Positions 15,816 through 24,065 of a stretch of DNA of 35,395 nucleotides are shown here, in pieces. Origin of the DNA: an uncultured Acidobacteriia bacterium (GTDB taxonomy: Bacteria; Acidobacteriota; Terriglobia; Bryobacterales; Bryobacteraceae); NCBI GenBank assembly GCA_903923395.1, contig CAIXXM010000075.1:1-35395 (forward strand), in the 5' to 3' direction. A model generated the notes under the pieces. The model saw nothing but the letters and a program-made list of their open reading frames with translations. It did not search any database and was not told the origin of the DNA. Positions within the stretch are counted from its first letter, which is position 1. Every line of letters begins with the position of its first letter. Both the position numbers and the translations under genes were made by a program.

Positions 15816-16682
15816 TCAGGCAGATTTGACTTTGCGGACCGAACGCTTCTTCTTCGGTTCCTCAGAGACGATATCATCCGCTTCAGCGCCCGCCATGGCA
15901 ACCGTTGCCGACTTCACCGGCTTGCGGTCTTCCAGGCTCTTGCGCAGGGCTTCCATGATATCGATGACGGGCGCGAGAGTGGTCTGCGGCGTTTCCACAA
16001 TCTTCTGGCCGTCGATCTTGGCCGCAATCATGGTGCGCAGATTCTCGCGGTAGGCGTCCTTGTACTTTTCGGGTTCAAAATCACCTGCCAGAGACTCCAC
16101 CAGCATCTTTGCCAGAGCCAGTTCCTTCTCTTTCACCGTATCGGCATCGGTGCGGAACTCTTCCGTGCGGCGGACCTCATCGGCGTAGTACATCGTATGC
16201 AGCACCATGCCGCGTTCCCCGGGACGCACAATCACCACATGCTCGCGGCTGTGCATCGCAATCTTCGCAACCGCATACCGGCCGGTCTCTTTCATGGCCG
16301 TGAACAGCAGCGCATAAGGCTTCTCGCCGCCTTCATCGGGAGCCATGTAATAGGAACTGTCGAGGAAGACCGGGTCCACCTGTTTGGATTCCACAAACTC
16401 CTGGATCTCCATCACACGTGCAGTTTTTGGGGCGACCTTCTTGATGTCTTCGTCATCGATGACGACGTATTTGCCCTTCTCGTACTCGTAGCCCTTCACG
16501 ATTTCATCGCGCGAGATCGGCTTGTCCTCGGCTTGGCAGAAGAGGACCTGCTTCACTCTGGAGCCGTCATGCTTGTGCAACTGGTTGAAGCTGATAGATT
16601 CACTCCGCGCTGCCGTAAAGAGGCGCACGGGGAATGAAACCAGTCCGAAGGTCAGGTGCCCTTTCCAGATGCTGACTGCCAT
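15816..16682 (-). CDS. ku: Ku protein, non-homologous end joining
   Basis: A 288-residue bacterial Ku homodimer subunit. It opens with the family signature MAVSIWKGHLTFGLVSFPVR, followed by EIVKGYEYEKGKYVVIDDED, SYYMAPDEGGEKPYALLFTA and MVLHTMYYADEVR. The tail (EEPKKKRSVRKVKSA) is Lys/Arg-rich, as in many bacterial Ku proteins, where it helps DNA threading and LigD contact. Ku forms a ring on broken DNA ends and recruits LigD. The ATG at 16682 gives the canonical N-terminus; earlier starts at 16691 and 16700 would add a few residues. It is divergent from ligD with 44 bases between the starts, so the two probably share a control region. Length is typical. Confidence 0.95.
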   Translation of the reverse strand: MAVSIWKGHLTFGLVSFPVRLFTAARSESISFNQLHKHDGSRVKQVLFCQAEDKPISRDEIVKGYEYEKGKYVVIDDEDIKKVAPKTARVMEIQEFVESKQVDPVFLDSSYYMAPDEGGEKPYALLFTAMKETGRYAVAKIAMHSREHVVIVRPGERGMVLHTMYYADEVRRTEEFRTDADTVKEKELALAKMLVESLAGDFEPEKYKDAYRENLRTMIAAKIDGQKIVETPQTTLAPVIDIMEALRKSLEDRKPVKSATVAMAGAEADDIVSEEPKKKRSVRKVKSA

Positions 16683-16726
16683 ACTGTACATTTCTAACAT
16701 GGAAAGCACAGCATTTCCATGCCTTT

Positions 16727-19060
16727 ATGTCTCTGGACGAGTATAAACAGAAACGCGACTTCCGCAGAACGCCGGAACCGGAGGGCAAAACGCCAGCCGC
16801 GTCCAACCCGCGGGGCGGTCGTTTCTATATCCAAAGGCACTACGCCACACGCCTGCACTATGATCTGCGGCTCGAAATCAATGGCGTTTTGAAGAGTTGG
16901 GCCGTGCCCAAAGGGCCCTCACTCGATGCCACGGAAAAGCCCCTCGCCATGATGACGGAGGATCATCCGCTCGAATACGGCACCTTCGAAGGGATCATCC
17001 CGGAAGGCAACTACGGGGCAGGACGCATCACTGTTTGGGACCAGGGCACCTATGAAGTCATCGGCGAGCCCGATGCCGCCGGACAACTGGAGCGCGGCGA
17101 TTTCAAGTTCCGCCTGCACGGGACACTGCTGAACGGACTCTTCGCTATCGTCCGCATGAAGGGCCGCGGCAAGGGCAATGAGTGGCTGCTGATCAAGAAG
17201 AAAGATGAATATTCCAAGCCCGGCTGGTATCCCTTCCTGGGAATCCCCGGTGCTGTGGAAGCCCCCATGCCCGGCTTCTTTTCCCCCATGGCCGCGGAGA
17301 TGGCAGACGCACCGCCCAAGGCCGCGGACTGGCTCTATGAAATCAAGTGGGACGGCGTGCGCGCGCTCTGTTTTATTGAGCCGCAGGGCTATTCTCTGTA
17401 TACGCGCAACAATAACCGCTGCGAACAGAACTACCCTGAACTGAACATCCTGCCGGAACAGATCACCGCGGCGCGGGCCATTCTGGATGGCGAACTCGCG
17501 GTACTGGATGAACGCGGCGTATCGCACTTTGAACTGATCCAGCCGCGAATTCATTCGAAGGAGGCAGCGGGCGCGGGCAAGCCAGTCCACTACTTCGCGT
17601 TCGACCTGCTGTATCTCGATGGTTTCGACCTCCGCGGTGCGCCGCTGGTGGAACGCAAGAAACTGCTGAAACAGATCCTGCAGCCCCATCCTCTGCTGCG
17701 CATCTCAGAGCACTTTGAAGACGGCACCGCGATGCTGAAAGCCGCGAAAGCCAATGGCCTGGAAGGCCTCATTGCAAAACGCGCAGGCAGTATCTATGAA
17801 TCCCGGCGCAGCCGTAACTGGCTCAAGCTCAAGTTGACCTCTGAACAGGAGTTCGTCATCGGCGGCTATCTGCCGGGTGAGCGGGATTACTTCGGCTCAC
17901 TTGCGGTTGGCTTTCATGAAGCGGGAAAGTTACATTATGCGGGGAACGTGGGCACGGGCTTTGATGAGACCACGCGCAAAGCCCTGTGGCTTCAACTGGA
18001 AACGCGCACGGCAAAGTTATCCCCGTTCGATGTCGCAGAAAAGATGCCCAAGGGTATGGTCTGGGTCAAGCCGGAACTTGTGGCGCAGGTCAAATTCGCG
18101 AATTGGACCAGTGACCGCAAACTCCGCGCTCCGGTCTATATCGGACTTCGCGGGGACAAGCCCCCCCAACAAGTGAAGCAGGAAAAGTCTCCTGTTCATT
18201 TCTCCAATCTCAAGAAACTCTATTATCCCGATGACGGCTATACCAAAGGGGATGTCGTCGCCTACTACCAGGCAGTGGCACCCCTGCTTCTGCCGCATTT
18301 GAAGGACCGCCCACTTTCGCTCAAGCGTTACCCGGACGGTATCCACGGTGAGTTCTTCTTTCAAAAGAACACGCCGGAGAGTTATCCCAAGTGGCTGCCG
18401 ACGGAAACCATTGACGGCATACGCTATATCATCGCGCAGAATGAGGCCGTCCTTCTCTATCTGGCCAACTTAGGCTGCATTGATCAGAATCCCTGGATGA
18501 GCCGGATTGGTTCGCTCGATTGCCCTGACTTCCTGCTCATTGACCTTGACCCGCAGGAGTGCAATTACGACAAGATCGTGGAGGCGGCCCTGTTGATCCG
18601 GACGAAGTTAACTGCCATCGGGCTCACAGGCTACCCCAAGACTACAGGTGGCGACGGCATGCATATCTATGTGCCTCTGGAACCACACTATAGTTATGAC
18701 ATCGTACGCGGCTTTGCGGAAGTCATCGCACGGCTGGTGGCAACAGAACGCCCGGACCTTTTCACTACTCCCCGCAGCGTCGCGGCGCGGGAGAAGAACC
18801 GCGTCTATTTCGACTATCTGCAAATTGCCCAGAGCAAGACCATCTCAGCACCTTATGTCGCACGGGCCTACAAAGGTGCTCCTGTCTCCACGCCTCTGGA
18901 ATGGAGTGAAGTCCGGCCTGGCTTGCGCCCGGAACACTTCAACATCATCAATGGCCCACAGCGTTTCGCCGCCAATGGGGATCTATTCGAAGGTGTTCTG
19001 CGGAAGCCGCAGACCCTCGAAACAGCCTTTGCCAAACTCGATAAGCTCTTGCGCGGTTAG
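16727..19060 (+). CDS. ligD: Multifunctional ATP-dependent DNA ligase D (PE-LIG-POL)
   Basis: A 777-residue LigD with all three domains in the Pseudomonas order. The 3'-phosphoesterase covers residues about 30-160 (RGGRFYIQRHYATRLHYDLR with His44, then EDHPLEYGTFEG). The ligase begins near 180, with the nucleophile Lys207 in YEIKWDGVRAL, followed by EGLIAKRAGSIYE and NWLKLKL. The primase/polymerase starts near 488 (FSNLKKLYYPDDGYTKGDV) with the metal site LLIDLDPQE around residue 605 and GGDGMHIYVPL. With Ku it trims, fills and seals double-strand breaks. ATG at 16727 gives MSLDEYKQKRDFRRTPEP, the usual N-terminus; no strong ribosome site is seen. Its end is followed by a bidirectional terminator. 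Confidence 0.95.
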   Translation: MSLDEYKQKRDFRRTPEPEGKTPAASNPRGGRFYIQRHYATRLHYDLRLEINGVLKSWAVPKGPSLDATEKPLAMMTEDHPLEYGTFEGIIPEGNYGAGRITVWDQGTYEVIGEPDAAGQLERGDFKFRLHGTLLNGLFAIVRMKGRGKGNEWLLIKKKDEYSKPGWYPFLGIPGAVEAPMPGFFSPMAAEMADAPPKAADWLYEIKWDGVRALCFIEPQGYSLYTRNNNRCEQNYPELNILPEQITAARAILDGELAVLDERGVSHFELIQPRIHSKEAAGAGKPVHYFAFDLLYLDGFDLRGAPLVERKKLLKQILQPHPLLRISEHFEDGTAMLKAAKANGLEGLIAKRAGSIYESRRSRNWLKLKLTSEQEFVIGGYLPGERDYFGSLAVGFHEAGKLHYAGNVGTGFDETTRKALWLQLETRTAKLSPFDVAEKMPKGMVWVKPELVAQVKFANWTSDRKLRAPVYIGLRGDKPPQQVKQEKSPVHFSNLKKLYYPDDGYTKGDVVAYYQAVAPLLLPHLKDRPLSLKRYPDGIHGEFFFQKNTPESYPKWLPTETIDGIRYIIAQNEAVLLYLANLGCIDQNPWMSRIGSLDCPDFLLIDLDPQECNYDKIVEAALLIRTKLTAIGLTGYPKTTGGDGMHIYVPLEPHYSYDIVRGFAEVIARLVATERPDLFTTPRSVAAREKNRVYFDYLQIAQSKTISAPYVARAYKGAPVSTPLEWSEVRPGLRPEHFNIINGPQRFAANGDLFEGVLRKPQTLETAFAKLDKLLRG

Positions 19061-19093
19061 GTGGTTGTTGACACTTTTTAATTCAAACAAAAC

Positions 19094-19125
19094 GGCCGCC
19101 ATCCCCGGAGGAAGAGATGGCGGCC
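19094..19125. terminator. Bidirectional intrinsic terminator between ligD and PEP-CTERM gene
   Basis: Perfect 10-bp stem GGCCGCCATC / GATGGCGGCC (19094-19103, 19116-19125) with a 12-base loop. On the minus strand it is followed by GTTTTGTTT, a good intrinsic terminator for the PEP-CTERM gene; on the plus strand only by TTT. Confidence 0.85.
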
Positions 19126-19136
19126 TTTGGGACTCC

Positions 19137-19790
19137 TTACGAACGGAGCGCCTTCGCAAGGCGGTCGCCCACGCGGTTGCGTCCGATCACAAGCAGCACC
19201 AGTCCGGCACCAAGCAACGTCATCGTGCCAGGCTCCGGCGTGCCGGAGTAAGATGTTTCCGATGCACCTTGCGGGGTGATCGCATTGGTCTCCAGCGTGG
19301 TATCTTCTTCCAAGCTAAAGTATTGCGTACCACCCGCTGCAATCCCGTTGACGAAATTGACACCGCCCGCGTTGTTACTGTCGACGACGAAGTTGACTTC
19401 GTTACCGCCGTAGCCATTCGGATCGAGCGTGGGACCCGAACAGGAGTTGGTGCCGGTCACGGCAGAGGCATACGGCGCAGAGCACATGCCGTCCAGTTCA
19501 AAGCCGAAGATGTTGGTCCCGGTGAGATAGATCGACATGATGGTCTGGCTCGAGTTGTTCACCACACCGACGAGCGAATCCTCACTGCCGTCATAGGGCG
19601 TGCCGCCCAGAGGATTCATCGACGAGACAGAAAAGCCGCCAGAGCCATCATCCGTAACGGTGATGATGGTGGAGCACACGGTGGATGCTCCGAGGGTGCT
19701 GGGACAGGGCGACGTGGCGCTCGCTACTCCGAGAGACACCCAAACCATACCCGCGCAAAGAGACATTGCTTTCAAGAGCTGACGTTTCAT
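19137..19790 (-). CDS. PEP-CTERM sorting domain protein
   Basis: A 217-residue exported protein. The leader MKRQLLKAMSLCAGMVWVSL is a Sec signal. The middle is Gly/Ser/Thr/Asn-rich with a few cysteines (SPCPSTLGASTVC, MCSAPYA, NSCSGPT), and has no recognised catalytic domain. The C-terminus is a full PEP-CTERM signal: TPEPGTMTLLGAGLVLLVIG followed by RNR. The PEP motif, hydrophobic segment and basic tail direct processing by exosortase and are usually linked to exopolysaccharide surface display. The ATG at 19790 has AAGGT 8 bases upstream; a perfect 8-bp inverted repeat lies in its leader. It is followed by a strong terminator and preceded by 206 gene-free bases, so it is probably monocistronic. 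Confidence 0.85.
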   Translation of the reverse strand: MKRQLLKAMSLCAGMVWVSLGVASATSPCPSTLGASTVCSTIITVTDDGSGGFSVSSMNPLGGTPYDGSEDSLVGVVNNSSQTIMSIYLTGTNIFGFELDGMCSAPYASAVTGTNSCSGPTLDPNGYGGNEVNFVVDSNNAGGVNFVNGIAAGGTQYFSLEEDTTLETNAITPQGASETSYSGTPEPGTMTLLGAGLVLLVIGRNRVGDRLAKALRS

Positions 19791-19804
19791 GATGTTACCT
19801 TTCC

Positions 19805-19822
19805 GCGGAGTAGATACTCCGC
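19805..19822 (-). promoter_or_regulatory. 8-bp perfect inverted repeat in the PEP-CTERM leader
   Basis: GCGGAGTA-GA-TACTCCGC lies 14 bases before the start at 19790. On the minus strand it is preceded by AATAAAATG and followed by the ribosome site GGAAAGGT. It could be an operator or an RNA hairpin that affects translation. The remaining gene-free stretch up to 19996 shows nothing else clear. Confidence 0.5.
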
Positions 19823-19996
19823 ATTTTATTGAGACTCAGGCTGCCCGGCTGTAAGTCCTGCGCTGAAAATCTCCACGCGAACCAACATTCGGAGCGGTTT
19901 CCAGCGCTGTGCCCGTGACGGAGGAGGAACGGAACACTTACACTGACCGGCTGACAATACTTCCATTTCCCGGCATCGAACTGCCGGAGAAAAGAC

Positions 19997-22270
19997 TTAG
20001 CGGGCGACCCCGTGCAGCAGCGGGTCGACTTCAGAGCGAACCGGGTCCGTGGGATTTGTCCGGAGAGCGGCTGCGTATTGCGTATCGGCGCAAGCCTGGT
20101 CTCCGGACTTCATGCAAGCCGCGGCAAGACGGTATCTGGTTGTGGCGGAATCCCTGGTCTTGAGCGCAGCTTCGAGATATGCCACCGCCTGCTGATAACG
20201 TCCAGCCTTGTAATAGAACCAGCCGCTGGAACTCTCCACATCGGCATTCCCGCCAGAGAGAGCAAGTGCCTTTTCGGCGAAGGGTAAAGCCGCATCCCTG
20301 CGTTTCGGGTCCTTCGAGATAGCGGCGGCAAGATTGATCAGAATCACTGGATCTGAAGGAGACAGAGCCAGTGCTGCTCTCAATTGCTCTTCGGACTGCC
20401 GCAGGTCGCCACTGCTGGAATATAGATCGGCCAGCAGAACCCTCGCGAGTGCAGAATCGCGCTTGCGGATCGAGGACTGAAGAATCGTACGGGCCTCATC
20501 GCGTTTGCCCTCGGCCATATCCACAACTGCCGTTTCCACTGCTGCCTGGTCAGCCTGCGGACCACTCGAAACACGGGCCAGATCACGCCGCGCCCCGGCA
20601 AGGTCACCGGAAACACGCAACATTCTGGCGGCCTCGATCTGCAGCGTTGCGACGGTGGGATTCGCGTCCGCATGTTTGGCCAGCCACACAATATAGTCCT
20701 TCGATTTCTTGCGGCTTGTATAAATGGAAGACATGACTTCCAGTGCGGCTGCATTGCCCGGATCGGAACTCAGAATACTTACAACTTCTTTCTCCGCGCC
20801 GCTAAGATCGTTGTAATGGAGCCGGATCGTCGCGTCCTGCATCAGGAGGTCCGCTGAGGGTATCTTTTGACTCTTCATTTGGGCCCTGACGGCACTTGCC
20901 GCATCCTCCCAGGCGCCCGATGCGATGAGAGCAGCGTTCCGCTGATGAATGAGAGCAGGAACGCTCGCCTCTGCCTTCGATGCCGCATCCAGGATTCGCA
21001 CAGCCACATCCGCCTTGCCGCTTTCTGTAAGTAACCGGGCCAGACGCAAACGGGCTTCCAGCAGCCTCGGATTCATACCCAGCACGCGGTTCAGAAGATC
21101 GCCGGCCTGTTCATTCTCACCGCGCGCTCCATGATAGATCGCTTTGAGCAGAACCACACCTTCGGTATCGGCCTTCAACTTATCGAGCAACGCCAGATCA
21201 ACTCCAGCCTCTTCGATCCGGTTCTCATACAGCGCCAACCGTGCGCGGACTTCGAGCAGGTCTTCGCGCTTGGGATCATTCCGGATCGCAGCATCCAGGA
21301 TTGCCTTGGCCTGCTCCGTCTTATGGGCACGAAACAGTCCGTCAATATAGCGCCGTCCGGCCAGATGATCTGCTGGATTCCGTTCCGCGGCTGCCTTATA
21401 TTCTGCGAGCGCCTCTTCCGTCTTGCCGTGCGCGAACAGAACGTCCGCAAATGCAGAGTGATTGGCTGGATCAGGCAGAGCGGCGAGCTTGCGTGCGGCA
21501 GATTCCGAGTCACCGCCACGCCCTGCTCTTTCTGCCAGACGGATCTGCAACCGGAGCGCTTCAGGAAGCTGCGAATCGAGCGAAAGCGCCCGGGCTGTCT
21601 CAGCATTGGCGTTCCCCTCATCACCGGCGGCCAGCGCCACCTCCGCAGAGAGGACTGCTAACTTCGCGGACCCGGGCAGTTTCGTACGGGCAAGCGTGAC
21701 AAACTGCCTGCCAAGAACAAGGTCACCACGAAATGCCGCAGCGGCGATAGGAAGCTGAATATCTTCCATCGGGGCAGCTTTGTGATCAAGAGCATCCTGA
21801 AAGTAACGCACCGCATCATCCGGCTTTTTCAGTTTGGTCTCCACCATGGCCAGGGCATAGAGAGCCGGAGCATCGCCAGGGCGGCCCGCCAGAACCTTTT
21901 GCAACATATCTTCGGCATCATGCAGGATCTCGGGCTGGTTGGCTTCAGCCTTCATCCGTGCGTAACTGAAAAGCGCGCCGGGGTGATTCGGATTCAACTG
22001 CAACACTTTCTCGAAGGCTTTGACCGCAGCCCTGCCATCCTTCACTTGCAGGAACGCAATCCCGAGCCTGTATTGTGGCTCTGGATCAGCCGGAGTATTT
22101 TGCGACGCGATCTTGAACTCCAGCACAGCACGGCGCGCATCCGCCTTCGCGAGGCTGGCCTCGCCGCGTTCCATATGTTGTTTCGCCACCGCCGCGGGTG
22201 TCTTCGAGCAGGCCGATAGTAAGCTGAGCAACACCAGCAGGGCCGTAAATGCCGCCGGAAGCCGAAGCAT
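19997..22270 (-). CDS. TPR-repeat lipoprotein, PrsT-like
   Basis: A 757-residue lipoprotein: MLRLPAAFTALLVLLSLLSA then Cys (lipobox LSAC), followed almost throughout by tetratricopeptide repeats. Good repeats include PQYRLGIAFLQVKDGRAAVK, AFEKVLQLNPNHPGALFSYA and FAEKALALSGGNADVESSSG. Layout and length resemble the PEP-CTERM system TPR lipoprotein PrsT, which helps exopolysaccharide export or surface display in exosortase systems; this fits the PEP-CTERM gene next to it. The ATG at 22270 with AGGA about 9 bases upstream is preferred; the frame is open to 22312 but that would put 14 polar residues before the signal. No exosortase or glycosyltransferase lies in the window. A generic TPR lipoprotein remains possible. 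Confidence 0.75.
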   Translation of the reverse strand: MLRLPAAFTALLVLLSLLSACSKTPAAVAKQHMERGEASLAKADARRAVLEFKIASQNTPADPEPQYRLGIAFLQVKDGRAAVKAFEKVLQLNPNHPGALFSYARMKAEANQPEILHDAEDMLQKVLAGRPGDAPALYALAMVETKLKKPDDAVRYFQDALDHKAAPMEDIQLPIAAAAFRGDLVLGRQFVTLARTKLPGSAKLAVLSAEVALAAGDEGNANAETARALSLDSQLPEALRLQIRLAERAGRGGDSESAARKLAALPDPANHSAFADVLFAHGKTEEALAEYKAAAERNPADHLAGRRYIDGLFRAHKTEQAKAILDAAIRNDPKREDLLEVRARLALYENRIEEAGVDLALLDKLKADTEGVVLLKAIYHGARGENEQAGDLLNRVLGMNPRLLEARLRLARLLTESGKADVAVRILDAASKAEASVPALIHQRNAALIASGAWEDAASAVRAQMKSQKIPSADLLMQDATIRLHYNDLSGAEKEVVSILSSDPGNAAALEVMSSIYTSRKKSKDYIVWLAKHADANPTVATLQIEAARMLRVSGDLAGARRDLARVSSGPQADQAAVETAVVDMAEGKRDEARTILQSSIRKRDSALARVLLADLYSSSGDLRQSEEQLRAALALSPSDPVILINLAAAISKDPKRRDAALPFAEKALALSGGNADVESSSGWFYYKAGRYQQAVAYLEAALKTRDSATTRYRLAAACMKSGDQACADTQYAAALRTNPTDPVRSEVDPLLHGVAR

Positions 22271-22319
22271 GCGCGTTTCCTGTCTTGAGCTTGTCACAGT
22301 AAGTTCGAACATAGGGTTC

Positions 22320-23033
22320 CTATTGATCTCCCAATTCCCGGTTCTGCGAGTAATCGATCATCGCTTCGATGACCACCACATCCACATTCGAGCGCTTCAG
22401 CTTCACCACCGCCGCGGGACTAAGATCATAGATCCCGTTCGACGCGCGGATCATTTTGAGAACAAGAGTTGTATCCACGCCGGAAGAGAGCAGCAGAACA
22501 ACGTCCTCATTACGCATGGTCTGCTTCTTTTTGGTCAGCATCATGCGTTCAAAGGGAGTTAGTTCCGAAGTCCTGACGCGCCGCGCGACCCCGCCGGCCT
22601 CAGTGACAACTTCGGCGTGGGCTTTCGGATACCACAACTGGATTGTCAAGGGGATGATGTTGCCGGCAAGCAGCAGAATGAGCACCACGGGCTGCACCAG
22701 CCGGATGGAAGGCAGAATCAACATCTGCCGCTGGAAGCACTTCGCACACCGGTAGGGAAAGGCGCAAAAGTAGGAACAAACCCATTGCAACAGGCCCGTC
22801 CGGTGTACGCGCTGCAATTCTGAGCCGCCGCATTTCCGGCACCGTTTCCCTGCTGGTGCCGCGTGCTCCGCTCCCTGGCGCGACCTGGTGTCATAGGTCG
22901 ACAGCATGAACTGCGGATGCCGTTTCGCCAACTCCTCGACTTCAGCTTTGGTCTTAACGTCTGCTGCCGGGCTGCCAGCGTTCCAGGCGAGCCCCGATGT
23001 GTCAGTCAGTGTTGTGTGCACCATCGACCACAT
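22320..23033 (-). CDS. Zinc-ribbon single-span membrane protein of unknown function
   Basis: A 237-residue protein I cannot name. Residues 65-99 have paired cysteines, CRKCGG, then CSYFCAFPYRCAKC (Cys65, 68, 86, 90, 96, 99), a likely zinc ribbon or rubredoxin-like knuckle. A single membrane span follows at about 110-133 (VQPVVLILLLAGNIIPLTIQ). The last 55 residues (from NEDVVLLLSSGVDTTLVLKM, then YDLSPAAVVKLKRSNVDV) resemble a short helical module common at the ends of acidobacterial proteins, with the pattern NEDVI..G....LI..KI and FDLS...LK...V. I chose the ATG at 23033, with GGAG seven bases upstream; a TTG at 23045 would add four residues. It is 49 bases upstream of the TPR lipoprotein on the same strand, so the two may be one operon. 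Confidence 0.6.
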   Translation of the reverse strand: MWSMVHTTLTDTSGLAWNAGSPAADVKTKAEVEELAKRHPQFMLSTYDTRSRQGAEHAAPAGKRCRKCGGSELQRVHRTGLLQWVCSYFCAFPYRCAKCFQRQMLILPSIRLVQPVVLILLLAGNIIPLTIQLWYPKAHAEVVTEAGGVARRVRTSELTPFERMMLTKKKQTMRNEDVVLLLSSGVDTTLVLKMIRASNGIYDLSPAAVVKLKRSNVDVVVIEAMIDYSQNRELGDQ

Positions 23034-23339
23034 AGTGCACTCCAATACATTTTCAAAACAAGTCGATTTTTACTAATGTCACGGGATAACAGGTAGTAAT
23101 CTTATTTCCGCGGACCACCGCATCATCGCCGCCCACCGGCTCCAAACCACCAGCTTTATCGGGGGAAGTACATCAATTGCCTCCCGCCGCCCGTGTTCCG
23201 GGTGCAAACATCAGGCACACCGGCAGTGATAATCCGATTTATTGCGGGTGCCGGATATCGTTAGAATTCAATCGTGGAATACAGGGAATAAACTTAGCGG
23301 CAGCGCCGGAGGAGCGCACTCACGCCATGGACATCAACG
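23034..23339. other. Gene-free stretch of about 300 bases
   Basis: It separates the zinc-ribbon gene from the end of birA. The part near 23033 is AT-rich (TTTTCAAAACAAGTCG) and is the probable promoter region of the zinc-ribbon gene, although no clear -10/-35 pair could be chosen. Around 23220-23260 CCGGCA and TGCCGG are inverted copies 23 bases apart and could form a weak hairpin after birA. Open frames here are short, start with TTG, and show no recognisable content. Confidence 0.4.
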
Positions 23340-24065
23340 TTACGATCCAACCGCTGGACGGACGCCACCCGCCATAACCGTCTCGCGGCCATGCGGTGTG
23401 GAAACCAGGAGGAAGCCATTCTCATCGAGTCCAGCTGTATCTCCCCGGATGACACGGGTCCCCAGATCGACCTCCACCTGCTTGCCGATCACGTAACTCG
23501 ACCGCATGGTGAACAGCCGGAAGATTTCTTTCTTGCCCCGGTCCGTCAGGATATGAACATATGGCAGCATCGTGGTCCGCAGGTGATCGAGAAGATCCAC
23601 TTTCGAATGCTTCCGGCCGGTCTCCATCAGCAGCGAAGTGGCAATGTCATCGATATCCGCGGGGAAGCTCTTATGGTTGACGTTGATCCCGATCCCGGCA
23701 ATCTGTGCTTCGCCGTGGGACTGCACTAGAATGCCCGCCAGCTTTTTCTCATTAACCATCACATCATTCGGCCAGCGGAGGTCAGCCGACACACCGGCGA
23801 AATCATTGACGGCGGATTGCACCGCGAGCCCCAGCGCCATCGTCAGCACCGGCAAATCCGCAGGCGGCAGCTTGAGGCGCAGAATGATGGAGACATACAG
23901 ACCGGCATCCTGTTCGCTGTGCCAGGTGTGCCCGTGACGTCCGATGCCTGACGTCTGACGGTCCGCAACAACCACCGTTCCATGCGGCTCTCCCATGGCC
24001 GCGAGGGCAGTTGCATCCAACATTGTGGACGCCGTGGATTTTAGATGGATAACTCTGGCACTCAC
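23340..24065 (-). CDS. birA: Biotin--[acetyl-CoA-carboxylase] ligase, HTH-less
   Basis: A 241-residue class I biotin protein ligase, without the N-terminal helix-turn-helix of E. coli BirA, so it attaches biotin to the carboxylase carrier protein but should not repress biotin genes. Visible motifs: STASTMLDATALAAMGEPHG, ADRQTSGIGRHGHTWHSEQD (biotinyl-AMP loop), RWPNDVMVNEKKLAGILVQS (with the Lys that contacts the adenylate) and IAGIGINVNHK. A C-terminal SH3-like part includes RVIRGDTAGLDENGFLLVS. Start overlaps the end of nadC by four bases (ATGA), so it is coupled to it. The glycine-rich loop has GIGRHGH where many enzymes have GRGRxGR; this is a modest variation. Confidence 0.9.
   Translation of the reverse strand: MSARVIHLKSTASTMLDATALAAMGEPHGTVVVADRQTSGIGRHGHTWHSEQDAGLYVSIILRLKLPPADLPVLTMALGLAVQSAVNDFAGVSADLRWPNDVMVNEKKLAGILVQSHGEAQIAGIGINVNHKSFPADIDDIATSLLMETGRKHSKVDLLDHLRTTMLPYVHILTDRGKKEIFRLFTMRSSYVIGKQVEVDLGTRVIRGDTAGLDENGFLLVSTPHGRETVMAGGVRPAVGS

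Noticed and set aside
23177-23377. Small plus-strand frame in the gap before birA, including a 16-codon ATG frame at 23327
   Set aside because: TTG start, no convincing ribosome site for the long form, no recognisable content, and it runs over the 3' end of birA.
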